NCBI RefSeq assembly: GCF_001884045.1
Contig: NZ_MACF01000082.1
Coordinates: 1-64,000, forward strand
Direction: 5' to 3'
From: Bacillus mobilis
GTDB taxonomy: Bacteria > Bacillota > Bacilli > Bacillales > Bacillaceae_G
DNA length: 64,000 nucleotides
Shown here piece after piece: positions 1 through 9,074 of this stretch; position 1 is the stretch's first letter; every line of letters starts with the position of its first letter. The position numbers were made by a program, and so were the translations under genes. Under the pieces are notes generated by a model. The model was given only the letters and a program-made list of their open reading frames with translations, did not search any database and was not told the origin of the DNA.

Positions 1-633
1 CAGCGTTTCTTCTACTTGCTCTGGATTCTTCCCTCCAGTTTCTCCTGCCTGATCAAGTTGGGTTTCTCTATCTGCTCCTTCTTGCTTCGGCTTTTCTTCT
101 ACTTGTTCTGGTTTCTTTTCTCCAGCTTCTTCTGTTGTTTCTTCCAACTGATCAAGTTTCTTGTCTTCATCTATTTCTTCTTGCTTCGGCTTTTCTTCTA
201 CTCGCTCTGGATTCTTTCCTTCATCTGTTTCTTCTAGAGATTCTTTTGCTTCCTTTATTTCTTCCGCATTTTCTTCCATATTCTCAAGTCGCTTTTCGGT
301 CTCAACATTTTCCTTTTCAACTTTTTTGGCTTCCATAACTTCCGGAGAATCTACCTCAGGATTTATTTCATCTTGTTCATTTTGTTGTTCTGTTATGTCC
401 TTATTTAATTGCTTTTGATATTTATCAAAACTAATATCTCGATTATTTTCAGCAAGTTCATCTTCAATTATTTCCTGCTTACGCCCCTCAAATCGTTCAT
501 TATATTTATCAAAATTATAAGCCTGCTCCTTCTTGCTTTCTTCCTCTATACTTTTTTCTTTCTTTTCTTCAAGTTTGTCTTCTTCCTCTACTTTATCAAC
601 ATGGTCTTTTCGATCGAAATCTTTCATATTCAT
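1..633 (-). CDS. Acidic Glu/Lys-rich repeat protein, C-terminus beyond window
   Basis: This frame is open from an ATG at 633 to the left edge, so about 210 residues are visible and the C-terminus is missing. It is extremely rich in Glu and Lys, has no signal peptide or membrane segment, and is probably extended or coiled coil. A unit of about 30 residues recurs near the visible end: GKNPERVEEKPKQEE, GEKKPEQVEEKPKQEG and GKNPEQVEET, with (K/T)(K/Q)LDQ between units. The start overlaps the stop of the ATPase gene upstream in an ATGA arrangement, with AAAGGA as ribosome site, so the two are translationally coupled. No function is recognised. The coupling suggests it works with the ATPase. Confidence 0.75.
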   Translation of the reverse strand, partial: MNMKDFDRKDHVDKVEEEDKLEEKKEKSIEEESKKEQAYNFDKYNERFEGRKQEIIEDELAENNRDISFDKYQKQLNKDITEQQNEQDEINPEVDSPEVMEAKKVEKENVETEKRLENMEENAEEIKEAKESLEETDEGKNPERVEEKPKQEEIDEDKKLDQLEETTEEAGEKKPEQVEEKPKQEGADRETQLDQAGETGGKNPEQVEETL

Positions 634-3338
634 TCATCCTTTAATAGATTATGTTTCATATAATTTATAACAGCTTCTCGTTTATAGCTTTCTTCTAAAT
701 CCCTGTTACCTAAAAAGACATTTAAAGTACATAATCTCGTATGATAATTTCGGAGTGAGCTCATTCCATTCTTTTCTAACATTTCAAACAAGCCCTCAAA
801 CCAATCTGGTTTAAATTCTGCATTTTTAGCGTCATCTAACATGTCGCTTAACCAATTTTGCTTCACAATAAATTCCTTTATTTTCCCCATCTCTTCACGG
901 CGATTACACTTATCCATACAAAAAGCACAAGCAGGCCCAAAATCATATTTTCTATCATAGTGATGAAATTCATTTTTCACTGTATCTTTCACATTTTGAA
1001 TAACAGTTCTTCTTGGATAATCAAAATCTTCCTTTATATAAGGCATTTGTACAAGTTTTGGCCGCATATCTCCTTCTGCATAAACAGCAGCAAATCCTCT
1101 TCTTAAAGAACTAATATATTCAATTTGTTCTTGTGTCATATTCATAGATTGTCCAATTAATTCCCGATCTTCTTGCATAACAATTCTATGTACAATTTTT
1201 AAATTTGTATTTTTTAATGTATCCGGTGCTAGTTTCGTCGGAACTTGATCCGCAATTAAAAAACCTTGTCCATAACTACGAATTTCGGCTAATAAATTCG
1301 TGAAAAATTCTACTGATTTCGCACGAACATTCCCTTCCCCACCACTTGATACATTAGCTAACAATCTATGAGCTTCTTCAATTAAAATAAGATGTTCAAA
1401 TCCTTTGTTTCTAGTAAGCTTCGTCCTTCTATATTCATACAATTGAACTAAAATAATTCCCATCATAAATGCTTTCACATCATCATCGCCTATATCTTCT
1501 AGTTCCAAAATGACAGGTCGGGACAATAGATCTGCAATTGGAATAGACTTATCTGTATTTAACATGGCACCTTTGCCACCAACACGTAATGAGTGAATTC
1601 TTGCCTTAAGTGCTGCTGTAATATCTGATTTCAAGCGTTGATCATACCCTAAATTATCAACAACAACATCTACTTTGTAATATAAGTCATCTAAAGTCGG
1701 AAAAACATTTGCACCGTATTTATTTCGATTACTTAAAATGTCCCAGCCTCGATCTTCATATATTTGATAAATGCTAGTTTCTAAAACATGCGGCATTGGT
1801 GCATAAAGCTCAAAACTCGCCTTAAAAGTTGATAGCACATAGTCAATATGAGTCTGTAATGGAACACCTTCTATTTTTTCAAATGGGTTAATTCGATACG
1901 GAACAGAATTTTCATCCTCCGCTCCCAAGGTGAAGACTAATACATCTTCAAAACCTTCCATATTATACATTTCCCAATATTCCCGTTTAGCTGATTCAAT
2001 TACCATAAAAGGAATGTGGTGCTTATTCCATAAATTACGAAGTAGCCCTTTAGACGTATTGGACTTACCTCCACCAGTAATTCCTACAATTAAACCATGT
2101 CGACTTAAATCCATTAAATCCATATCATAGATGAGATTACTTGGCTCTAATTTTTCATACGACTTTATTTCTTCATTACCATTAATAATCTTCCCTACTG
2201 TAAAATTATTACTTTCATCCTGGATTGAACGACGGTTCGCAACATCAAACTCCACATATTGATCAATATAAAAACCTGGCATTTCTTTCCGTGGGATTTG
2301 GCATAAAGTTGAAAGCTCTCCGGTCGGCAAAATCGTTTGATACAAGTACTTATAACAATGAACCTCCTTCGTAATTCCTTCACCATGTAAATCCCATACT
2401 CCTATCGGATGCTTCATAGCCTTCTGGCGTGGTAATTCATTCGCTGGAAATTGAAAATTAGACGCATAGTATAAAATGTTATCTACAGGTAAAGTTCTTA
2501 TTTTTTCCGGTTTGGATTGTTCACCATTATAAACAGAAGTAATTAAGTTTCGTAGTTTCGTTGCATTTATGAATTGATCCGCCAAATAGTATCCAGCAAC
2601 TCTCCACATTCCCATCGTTCTTCCACTATCCATGCTCTCTTCTAATGAATTAAGGTTATCCACGTACTTTTGAATGGTGAAGTTCGTTACTTCCCAAGAT
2701 TCCTTACCTAGACTTCCACCTGATTCTGATACTTTAATAAACTTACTTACGTTATCAATTTCATTCAATACCCTTTCATGCGCTAACGTTACTTGAAAAG
2801 GACTCATCGACTTCGCAACCACAATATACGCCCAAGAACTCCCATACATCCCGGTACATAAACGTTCAATTTGTTGACTCTTACTTTCCCCAAAAGTTTT
2901 ATTAGTCGGGATACCTGTAATAATTCCTCCGTTATTCCCGATGGAACGTAACTTCTGTGACATCTCATCCATTTCAACTTCTTGCAATTTGGCATAAGGA
3001 TATGAAGCGTGCAATGAAGAAGATAAAATGGACTGATTGGATTGATCCGTTCCAACATAAACGCCTATTTCTTTCGGACTACCAATCAGTAAAAATGTAA
3101 ATGTTGACTGTAAAGATGAGAAACCACTAAGCACATCGCTCATAATGGCATCAAAGTCAAAATCCTTTTCGTCCTTTCCCTCCCAAAAATTTGCAAGACC
3201 TTTTATTTTAACGAAACTAAGTTGTCCCAATGATTCCATATTTAAATCCGGATTTAAATTCGATTTATCCAAATAAGACTTTCTCAGTAAATGATCTTTT
3301 TCTCTTATTTCTACTGTATCTATGTTATGTAAGCGCAA
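630..3338 (-). CDS. HerA/VirB4-like ATPase (DUF87 type) with C-terminal Cys cluster
   Basis: A 902-residue P-loop ATPase of the HerA/FtsK superfamily. The Walker A motif GITGGGKSN lies near residue 419 and Walker B LILIEEAH near 650. They are followed by the SYGQGFLIADQ segment typical of HerA/VirB4/DUF87 enzymes. The first ~400 residues match nothing I recognise and could be the partner-specific part. After the ATPase core there is a Cys triad CAFCMDKC near residue 804, probably a metal site or half zinc ribbon. Translation starts at TTG (3338) behind a run of six G. The gene sits between a zinc-ribbon membrane protein and an acidic repeat protein, with which it overlaps by 4 bp. Family members pump DNA or protein in resection, conjugation, secretion or defence. 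Which applies here cannot be told. Confidence 0.85.
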   Translation of the reverse strand: MRLHNIDTVEIREKDHLLRKSYLDKSNLNPDLNMESLGQLSFVKIKGLANFWEGKDEKDFDFDAIMSDVLSGFSSLQSTFTFLLIGSPKEIGVYVGTDQSNQSILSSSLHASYPYAKLQEVEMDEMSQKLRSIGNNGGIITGIPTNKTFGESKSQQIERLCTGMYGSSWAYIVVAKSMSPFQVTLAHERVLNEIDNVSKFIKVSESGGSLGKESWEVTNFTIQKYVDNLNSLEESMDSGRTMGMWRVAGYYLADQFINATKLRNLITSVYNGEQSKPEKIRTLPVDNILYYASNFQFPANELPRQKAMKHPIGVWDLHGEGITKEVHCYKYLYQTILPTGELSTLCQIPRKEMPGFYIDQYVEFDVANRRSIQDESNNFTVGKIINGNEEIKSYEKLEPSNLIYDMDLMDLSRHGLIVGITGGGKSNTSKGLLRNLWNKHHIPFMVIESAKREYWEMYNMEGFEDVLVFTLGAEDENSVPYRINPFEKIEGVPLQTHIDYVLSTFKASFELYAPMPHVLETSIYQIYEDRGWDILSNRNKYGANVFPTLDDLYYKVDVVVDNLGYDQRLKSDITAALKARIHSLRVGGKGAMLNTDKSIPIADLLSRPVILELEDIGDDDVKAFMMGIILVQLYEYRRTKLTRNKGFEHLILIEEAHRLLANVSSGGEGNVRAKSVEFFTNLLAEIRSYGQGFLIADQVPTKLAPDTLKNTNLKIVHRIVMQEDRELIGQSMNMTQEQIEYISSLRRGFAAVYAEGDMRPKLVQMPYIKEDFDYPRRTVIQNVKDTVKNEFHHYDRKYDFGPACAFCMDKCNRREEMGKIKEFIVKQNWLSDMLDDAKNAEFKPDWFEGLFEMLEKNGMSSLRNYHTRLCTLNVFLGNRDLEESYKREAVINYMKHNLLKDE

Positions 3339-3372
3339 AGAAATCCCCCCATTAATAAACTAAAGATTGCAT

Positions 3373-3399
3373 AAAAAAGCACTCATACTTTTGAGTGCT
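3373..3399 (-). terminator. Hairpin between the zinc-ribbon gene and the ATPase gene
   Basis: The arms AGCACTCA and TGAGTGCT are followed on the minus strand by a run of six T. It lies between two same-strand genes only 77 bp apart. It may therefore act as a partial terminator, lowering expression of the ATPase relative to the membrane protein. Confidence 0.7.
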
Positions 3400-3415
3400 C
3401 ATTTTCATAATCTAT

Positions 3416-4204
3416 TTAACGAAAAACCTTTTTAATCATTATCCAAATTCCAAAAAGAGCAATGATTAACGGTAATATGGCAACAAATATATTTGATAAG
3501 AAAGTCAAAATGACAGATACAACTAAATTAACAAGCCCAATCCAGTCAAAAGAAATAACAAAATTAATAATAGAATATAATAAAAACATAATAATTGCCG
3601 TCAAAAATCTTACACTATTTGCTGACATACCACTATTGACTGAAACTGTCGTGTTGCTATTTAAATTTTCAATATGCTTAGCTACTACTGTCCCATGACG
3701 ATCTCGCTTTCCAAACACTTGAACTAAATTATGATCTCCAATCTTCCCTCTTACAATTTTTCCATATACAACTACTTCATGTCCTTCACCATCTTGATCA
3801 TACACTTGGAATGTATTCATATATCCATCCTTCATAAATGGAATTCCTTTTATACATGCATCAAACCATCTTCCAAGCGTTTTACCTGGTATTACATCTT
3901 CCTGAAAATTACTTACCTGCCCTTTTATCGATCCATTCTTTTTAGCCTTACTTACTTTTATTGTTTCTCTCGCTGCACTTGTTTGCTGCTCCGTATATGT
4001 AGATTCAAATGGGTCAGTTGTTTTATTAGGGGGTGTGGGCTTCTTTTCTTCATAAAAAGTATTATCAAATACATCCGCAAAATCATCATTTACCGTAGTA
4101 TTCGCTGATTTTGTTTTCATCCTTAAAAAGTTTTTACACTTCGGACATTCCCCAACATTTTTAGGATATTCCACCCCATCTAAACATATTGGACATTCTT
4201 TCAC
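3416..4204 (-). CDS. Zinc-ribbon, OB-like, C-terminal membrane protein
   Basis: About 262 residues. The start is taken as GTG at 4204 because GGAGGAGAG lies 5-8 bases upstream; a TTG 18 bases earlier would place the ribosome site inside the gene. The N-terminus has a zinc ribbon (CPIC ... CPKC). A linker rich in Ser, Thr and Lys follows. Next comes a beta-rich stretch of ~100 residues with the NTFQVYD, VVVYGK and VQVFGKRD pattern of an OB-like barrel (inference). Two or three hydrophobic segments close the protein. It would be membrane-anchored with the ribbon in the cytoplasm. It is followed, after a hairpin, by the HerA-like ATPase and may be its membrane partner. No named family recognised. 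Confidence 0.8.
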   Translation of the reverse strand: MKECPICLDGVEYPKNVGECPKCKNFLRMKTKSANTTVNDDFADVFDNTFYEEKKPTPPNKTTDPFESTYTEQQTSAARETIKVSKAKKNGSIKGQVSNFQEDVIPGKTLGRWFDACIKGIPFMKDGYMNTFQVYDQDGEGHEVVVYGKIVRGKIGDHNLVQVFGKRDRHGTVVAKHIENLNSNTTVSVNSGMSANSVRFLTAIIMFLLYSIINFVISFDWIGLVNLVVSVILTFLSNIFVAILPLIIALFGIWIMIKKVFR

Positions 4205-4701
4205 TTCTCTCTCTCCTCCCAAGGCAAGCCTTGTATAAAATAAATATTACATTTCCATACATATTTTAGTATATAATAGGAATTTAATTTTAATAAGCTA
4301 TTTTTTTATATTTTTAACAATAAAACTATCTTTCCATATATAAAGAATACAAAATGTTATTTACAAAAAAAAATATAACTAAGTACTCGAACATACAATA
4401 AAGTGACCCTTGAATCAGGTGAGCTTTGTCCCCTCATCATTAGCAGCACCAATCAGGATTGTACGTGCATTTAATGCAGAATACAACCACTAAAAAACAA
4501 AAAAGACCCTAACCTCCTCAAACTATACAGGAAATTAGAGTCTTGTCTCATTAATCATTGATTAAATGAAAAAACTATGTTAAATTAGTACAGAAACACG
4601 TTTTATAAAATGCAGAGAACGTATTTATCCGTATCTTAATTGTACACCAAAATACATCTTCAGTCAACCTCTATTTTTCACTTTTAAAGGAGTGCTTACG
4701 T
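4205..4701. other. Intergenic region between the ATPase locus and helD
   Basis: AT-rich and without a convincing gene. Around 4400-4490 the composition is less AT-rich, but no long frame is present. A minus-strand terminator lies at 4498-4543. The helD ribosome site AAAGGAG is just before 4702. Confidence 0.6.
4498..4543 (-). terminator. Rho-independent terminator
   Basis: The arms AGACTCTAA and TTAGGGTCT (one G-T pair) are followed on the minus strand by T6. No minus-strand gene is visible directly upstream of it, so it may end a short unrecognised transcript. Confidence 0.6.
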
Positions 4702-7038
4702 ATGAACAAAAAACTTGATTTAGAGCAAAAGCGATTGGATACCGTAATAGAAACGATTACGGAGCAAATTGATAAACTGGAAAACGAAACTGGCAGACGC
4801 CGGGCAGAAGTAATCCATATTCGTAAACACTTTTGGGATGACGTGAAAGTGAATACTGATACTTTCGATGATTATCTTGAAACAGTTATCAACTTAAGAC
4901 AACAAGCTCAGTCACTAGCTGTCACACAAATTACCCATAAGCACACCTTTAATCGACTTGCCGCATTAAGACGTATGCATAAAGCACCTTATTTCGGACG
5001 AATTGATTTCAAAGAAGAAGGAGAATCTGCTGCGGATCAAATTTATATCGGCGTCGCTACACTTACTGATGCAAGCGGAGAAAACTTTCTTATATATGAC
5101 TGGCGCGCACCTATTTCGAGTGTGTACTACGATTATCCACCAGGACCAGCTGAATACAGTACACCAGGCGGCGTAATTCACGGTAATGTGGAGAAAAAAT
5201 TACAATATATTATTCAAAATGGCGAGATTGATTCTATGTTCGATACGAGTCTTACAATTGGTGATGAAATTTTGCAACAAGCGCTCGGAAAAGGTACGAA
5301 CAAACATATGCAAAGTATCGTTGCTACGATTCAGCGCGAGCAAAATGAAATTATCCGTCACGATGAAGGCCGACTCCTTATCGTGCAAGGAGCTGCTGGC
5401 AGTGGTAAAACGTCAGCTGCCCTGCAGCGAATCGCCTACTTACTATATAAATATCGTGAATGGCTAAAAGCTGATCAAATTATTCTCTTCTCCCCTAACT
5501 CTATGTTCAACAGCTACGTATCTAACGTACTACCTGAACTCGGTGAAGAAAATATGCAGCAAGTGACATTCCAAGAATATTTAAACCATAGACTAAGCAA
5601 GTCATTTGACGTTGAAGATCCTTATGAACAATTAGAATATATGTTAACGGAAACGGATAGCCCTACCTATAAAACGAGAAATGCGAGCATTCGATTTAAA
5701 GCATCTACTCAATTTTTTGAGATGATTAGAACGTACAGACAATCTCTTGAATCTTCAGGCATGCTATTTAGAGGAATGAAATTTAGAGGAAAATTAATTG
5801 TTTCTGCTAAAGAAATTACAGAGCAGTTTTATAACACTGACTCCTCCCTCCGCTTCCATAATCGAATTGAAAAGTTAACGGATTGGCTAAACAAACAAAT
5901 AGATGCAATTGAAAAAGCAGAACTAAAAAAACCTTGGGTAGAAGAAGAAATTGAATTACTTAGTAAAGATGAATACCAAAAGGCTTATAAATATTTACAG
6001 AAAAAAGGCGAGTTTGACGACAACTCCTTTCATGATTTTGAGAAAGAAACGAAAGTACTTGGACGTATGATTGTCCGTAAAAAATTGAAGCCACTTCGTA
6101 AAGGCGTTCAAACATTACGCTTCATCAATTTCACAGGCATATATAAACAACTCTTCACAGATGCATCGTGGGTTACTGGGGAAAGACCGAAAGAGTGGGA
6201 TGACATTTGCTCATTAACAGTAAACATGCTTGATGAAGGAAAGCTATATTACGAGGATGCGACTCCATTTTTGCTTCTAAAAGAATTAATTGAAGGCTTC
6301 CAAACGAATAGATCGATTAAACACGTACTCGTAGACGAAGCGCAAGATTACTCACCGTTTCAATTTGAGTTTTTAAAACGTCTCTTCCCTGCTGCAAGAA
6401 TGACTGTACTCGGAGACTTTAACCAAGCGATATTTGCCCATGCGAGTGAAGCAGTGAATTTCAACACACTTACTAGCTTATACGGACCAGATGAAACGAA
6501 CGGCATCAACTTAACTCGTAGCTATCGCTCAACAAAACCAATTATTGAATTTACACGTGCTCTCGTACCGGAAGGCAAGAACATTCACGCCTTTGAACGT
6601 GACGGCGAGAAACCTACAGTGACGAAAGTATCCAGTGACAGCGAACTGCACGCGCATATTACTGCCAAAGTTGCTGCACTACAAAAAGAGCAGCATAATA
6701 CGATCGCAATTATATGTAAATCTGCAGCTGAAAGCGCCGCTGCCTACGAAGCACTTCGTCATATCGAGAATATTAAACTTGTGAAAAGTAACTCGGCCGA
6801 GTATGAGCAAGGCATTGTCGTGATCCCTGCTTACTTAGCGAAAGGTATCGAATTTGATGCTGTTATTATTTACAATGCTTCTAAAGATGTGTACAGCGAC
6901 GAGAGCGTCCGTAGATTGTTCTACACAGCTTGTACGCGCGCAATGCACGAATTGCAACTTTATAGCGTTGGCGAGGTTAGTCCTTTTATACTTGGGGCTG
7001 ATTCGGAGAGTTTTGAGGTTATAATGAAAACACCTTGA
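4702..7038 (+). CDS. helD: RNA polymerase recycling ATPase HelD
   Basis: A 778-residue UvrD/Rep-like superfamily 1 protein. HelD binds core RNA polymerase and uses ATP to clear stalled or DNA-bound polymerase for reuse. The first ~100 residues are charged coiled coil (the arm that enters the polymerase secondary channel in known HelD). Walker A GAAGSGKT is at residue 230 and the Walker B equivalent DEAQDYSPFQ near 545. SF1 motifs LTRSYRST and the C-terminal LFYTACTRA are present. The length agrees with the B. subtilis protein (~774). The gene stands alone: ribosome site AAAGGAG, and a terminator that overlaps its stop codon. Confidence 0.93.
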   Translation: MNKKLDLEQKRLDTVIETITEQIDKLENETGRRRAEVIHIRKHFWDDVKVNTDTFDDYLETVINLRQQAQSLAVTQITHKHTFNRLAALRRMHKAPYFGRIDFKEEGESAADQIYIGVATLTDASGENFLIYDWRAPISSVYYDYPPGPAEYSTPGGVIHGNVEKKLQYIIQNGEIDSMFDTSLTIGDEILQQALGKGTNKHMQSIVATIQREQNEIIRHDEGRLLIVQGAAGSGKTSAALQRIAYLLYKYREWLKADQIILFSPNSMFNSYVSNVLPELGEENMQQVTFQEYLNHRLSKSFDVEDPYEQLEYMLTETDSPTYKTRNASIRFKASTQFFEMIRTYRQSLESSGMLFRGMKFRGKLIVSAKEITEQFYNTDSSLRFHNRIEKLTDWLNKQIDAIEKAELKKPWVEEEIELLSKDEYQKAYKYLQKKGEFDDNSFHDFEKETKVLGRMIVRKKLKPLRKGVQTLRFINFTGIYKQLFTDASWVTGERPKEWDDICSLTVNMLDEGKLYYEDATPFLLLKELIEGFQTNRSIKHVLVDEAQDYSPFQFEFLKRLFPAARMTVLGDFNQAIFAHASEAVNFNTLTSLYGPDETNGINLTRSYRSTKPIIEFTRALVPEGKNIHAFERDGEKPTVTKVSSDSELHAHITAKVAALQKEQHNTIAIICKSAAESAAAYEALRHIENIKLVKSNSAEYEQGIVVIPAYLAKGIEFDAVIIYNASKDVYSDESVRRLFYTACTRAMHELQLYSVGEVSPFILGADSESFEVIMKTP

Positions 7039-7061
7039 TGATTCAAGGTGTTTCTTTTTTT
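7028..7061 (+). terminator. helD terminator
   Basis: The arms AAACACCTTG and CAAGGTGTTT are followed by a T-rich tract. The left arm includes the last sense codons and the stop of helD. Confidence 0.85.
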
Positions 7062-7077
7062 GTGCAGGATTTACACC

Positions 7078-7323
7078 TTAAAACCAAAAATAACTATAAA
7101 CATCATAAAAAATTGAATATAATATCGCTAATCCCACACCGATCGCAAAAATTTTAAACAAATAAAAACTTAAAGACAGTACTATTGGAAACGGTGTTAA
7201 TAAAGAGAATATGAGTGAATTCATACGATGCTCTTTAAAAGTTTCTTTATCTATTTTAATCCCAAATAATATAATTCCACAGGATATAAAAAAACAAAGT
7301 ACCATAAAAAAAATATCTTCCAT
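7078..7323 (-). CDS. Small membrane protein of unknown function
   Basis: 81 residues with about three hydrophobic segments and few charges between them. AGTAGGAG before the ATG is a good ribosome site, which supports a real gene. No family recognised. It is convergent with helD and downstream of the MFS operon, but separated from it by a terminator. Confidence 0.65.
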   Translation of the reverse strand: MEDIFFMVLCFFISCGIILFGIKIDKETFKEHRMNSLIFSLLTPFPIVLSLSFYLFKIFAIGVGLAILYSIFYDVYSYFWF

Positions 7324-7512
7324 ATCTTACTCCTACTCATTTTATTATGCTTTTCCGGAGGAACTTATCCTCTATCTATAAACACGGATGAAATAGCTTC
7401 TAAGTGAAATATTATCTTAAAACCATTGATAATCCTACCGAAAAATACTTTCCATTCATCAATATAAATGTTAGGAATTCCAATCTATGGCTAGTACACT
7501 TATTTAAACACG

Positions 7513-7539
7513 AAAAGAGGGTTATTTATCATAACCCTC
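7513..7539 (-). terminator. Terminator of the MFS operon
   Basis: A GAGGGTTAT/ATAACCCTC hairpin with a T tract on the minus strand, about 65 bp past the stop of the MFS gene ending at 7604. Confidence 0.75.
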
Positions 7540-7603
7540 GAAAAATGAATGTTGAACAAAAAATAGATTAAAATCTTGTTTATCAATTAGCAAAAACCTT
7601 CTA

Positions 7604-9052
7604 TTAACTATCTGAGGTCTCCGAACGCTTTATAAACAAAGCTACCACGACCGCAAGTAGTGCCAAACCAAAGCCAATCGTAAAAGCGTTATGCACGCCT
7701 GAAACCATTGCCTCAGTTAATTGAGCTGGGTCAGTTGGATTTGAAGACGCCTCTAAATATTTCTTTTGTCCGGAAGTCATAACACTAATAAAGAAAGCCA
7801 CTCCTATCGCACCAGCTACTTGCGATAAAGTATTCAAAATAGCTGTTCCGTGCGGATAAAACCTTCGCGGAAGTTGGTTCAAACCGTTCGTTTGCGCCGG
7901 CATCATAATCATTGAAATGGATACCATCATACTGACATGTAATAAGATGAAAGCCATCTTAGACGTATCTGCCGTTACCTGCGTAAAGAACCACATTACA
8001 CCTGCTAATAATATCGTACCAGGAATAATAAGTGCTCTTGGACCAAATTTGTCAAAGAGCTTCCCTGAAACCGGGGAAAGCATACCGTTCAACAGACTAC
8101 CTGGAAGCATGATAAGACCAGTTGCATAGACCGTTAAACCTAAAGCACCTTGAAATAGAAATGGTAACAACGTCATTGTAGAAAACATCGTCATCATCAT
8201 GATCGTCAATAAAATTGTCGTTAGCGTAAACATCGGATACTTAAATGCACTAAGATCTAGTAATGGCTCTTTCAATTTCAATTGACGGAGTACGAAGAAG
8301 AGAATTGCTACAAGACCAATTAGGATGATTCCATACACCTGGAAACTATCCCAACCTTCACCTGAACTACTAAATCCATACACAATCCCGCCAAATCCAA
8401 TTGTAGATAAAAGAATAGATAACACATCTACCTTTGGTTTCGTAGGCTTAGAGACATTTTTTAAATAAATGAACGCAAAAACAATGGAAAAAATTGCGAA
8501 CGGAAGGACGATATAAAATAGCCATCTCCAATTCAACGTTTCCAAAATAATACCTGAAAGTGTCGGTCCAATGGCAGGAGCAAACATTATTACAAGCCCA
8601 ATACTCCCCATTGCCGCCCCCCTCTTTTCCGGAGGATATAGAAGGAGAATCGTATTCATTAAGACGGGCATCATTAATCCTGTACCTGCTGCTTGTAACA
8701 AACGACCAAGCAATAATATAGAAAATCCAGGTGCAATTGCACTTACAAATGTACCTAAAGTAAAGACTACCATAGCCCCTATAAATACTTGTCTTGTTGT
8801 AAACCATTGTACTAATAAAGCAGAAGCTGGAATTAGTACGGCAACTACAAGCATGTACCCTGTTGAAAGCCACTGAAGAGTCGACGGTGTTACATTCAAC
8901 TCAATCATCAATTGCGGAAAAGCAACGTTCAATAATGTTTCATTCAAAATAGTGAAAAACGCTCCAATGATCATCGATATTAAAATTGGGAGTCTTTTCA
9001 CATTGTCAAACTCCTTTGACTGCGAAGAAACAGACGCAGTTTGGGTATTCAT
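7604..9052 (-). CDS. MFS multidrug exporter, DHA2 (14-TM) family
   Basis: 482 residues, almost wholly hydrophobic with about 14 membrane helices. The family signatures are visible: motif C-like LNETLLNVAFPQL in helix 1, GRLLQAAGTGLMMP near residue 115, and GPTLSGIILETLNWRW. These place it in the EmrB/QacA (DHA2) branch, proton-driven drug exporters such as LmrB. The start has AGGAGG eight bases upstream. It lies 22 bp behind a second exporter gene and is very likely co-transcribed with it. The true substrate cannot be read from the sequence. Confidence 0.9.
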   Translation of the reverse strand: MNTQTASVSSQSKEFDNVKRLPILISMIIGAFFTILNETLLNVAFPQLMIELNVTPSTLQWLSTGYMLVVAVLIPASALLVQWFTTRQVFIGAMVVFTLGTFVSAIAPGFSILLLGRLLQAAGTGLMMPVLMNTILLLYPPEKRGAAMGSIGLVIMFAPAIGPTLSGIILETLNWRWLFYIVLPFAIFSIVFAFIYLKNVSKPTKPKVDVLSILLSTIGFGGIVYGFSSSGEGWDSFQVYGIILIGLVAILFFVLRQLKLKEPLLDLSAFKYPMFTLTTILLTIMMMTMFSTMTLLPFLFQGALGLTVYATGLIMLPGSLLNGMLSPVSGKLFDKFGPRALIIPGTILLAGVMWFFTQVTADTSKMAFILLHVSMMVSISMIMMPAQTNGLNQLPRRFYPHGTAILNTLSQVAGAIGVAFFISVMTSGQKKYLEASSNPTDPAQLTEAMVSGVHNAFTIGFGLALLAVVVALFIKRSETSDS

Positions 9053-9074
9053 ACATAAACCTCCTCGTATTCTT

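Noticed and set aside
4400-4490. Stretch of less AT-rich sequence with short open frames
   Set aside because: No frame longer than ~30 codons with a start and ribosome site, and no repeat or RNA signature recognised.
8448-8873. Second minus-strand frame inside the MFS exporter gene
   Set aside because: It is a shadow of the exporter in another frame, with no ribosome site and an unlikely composition.
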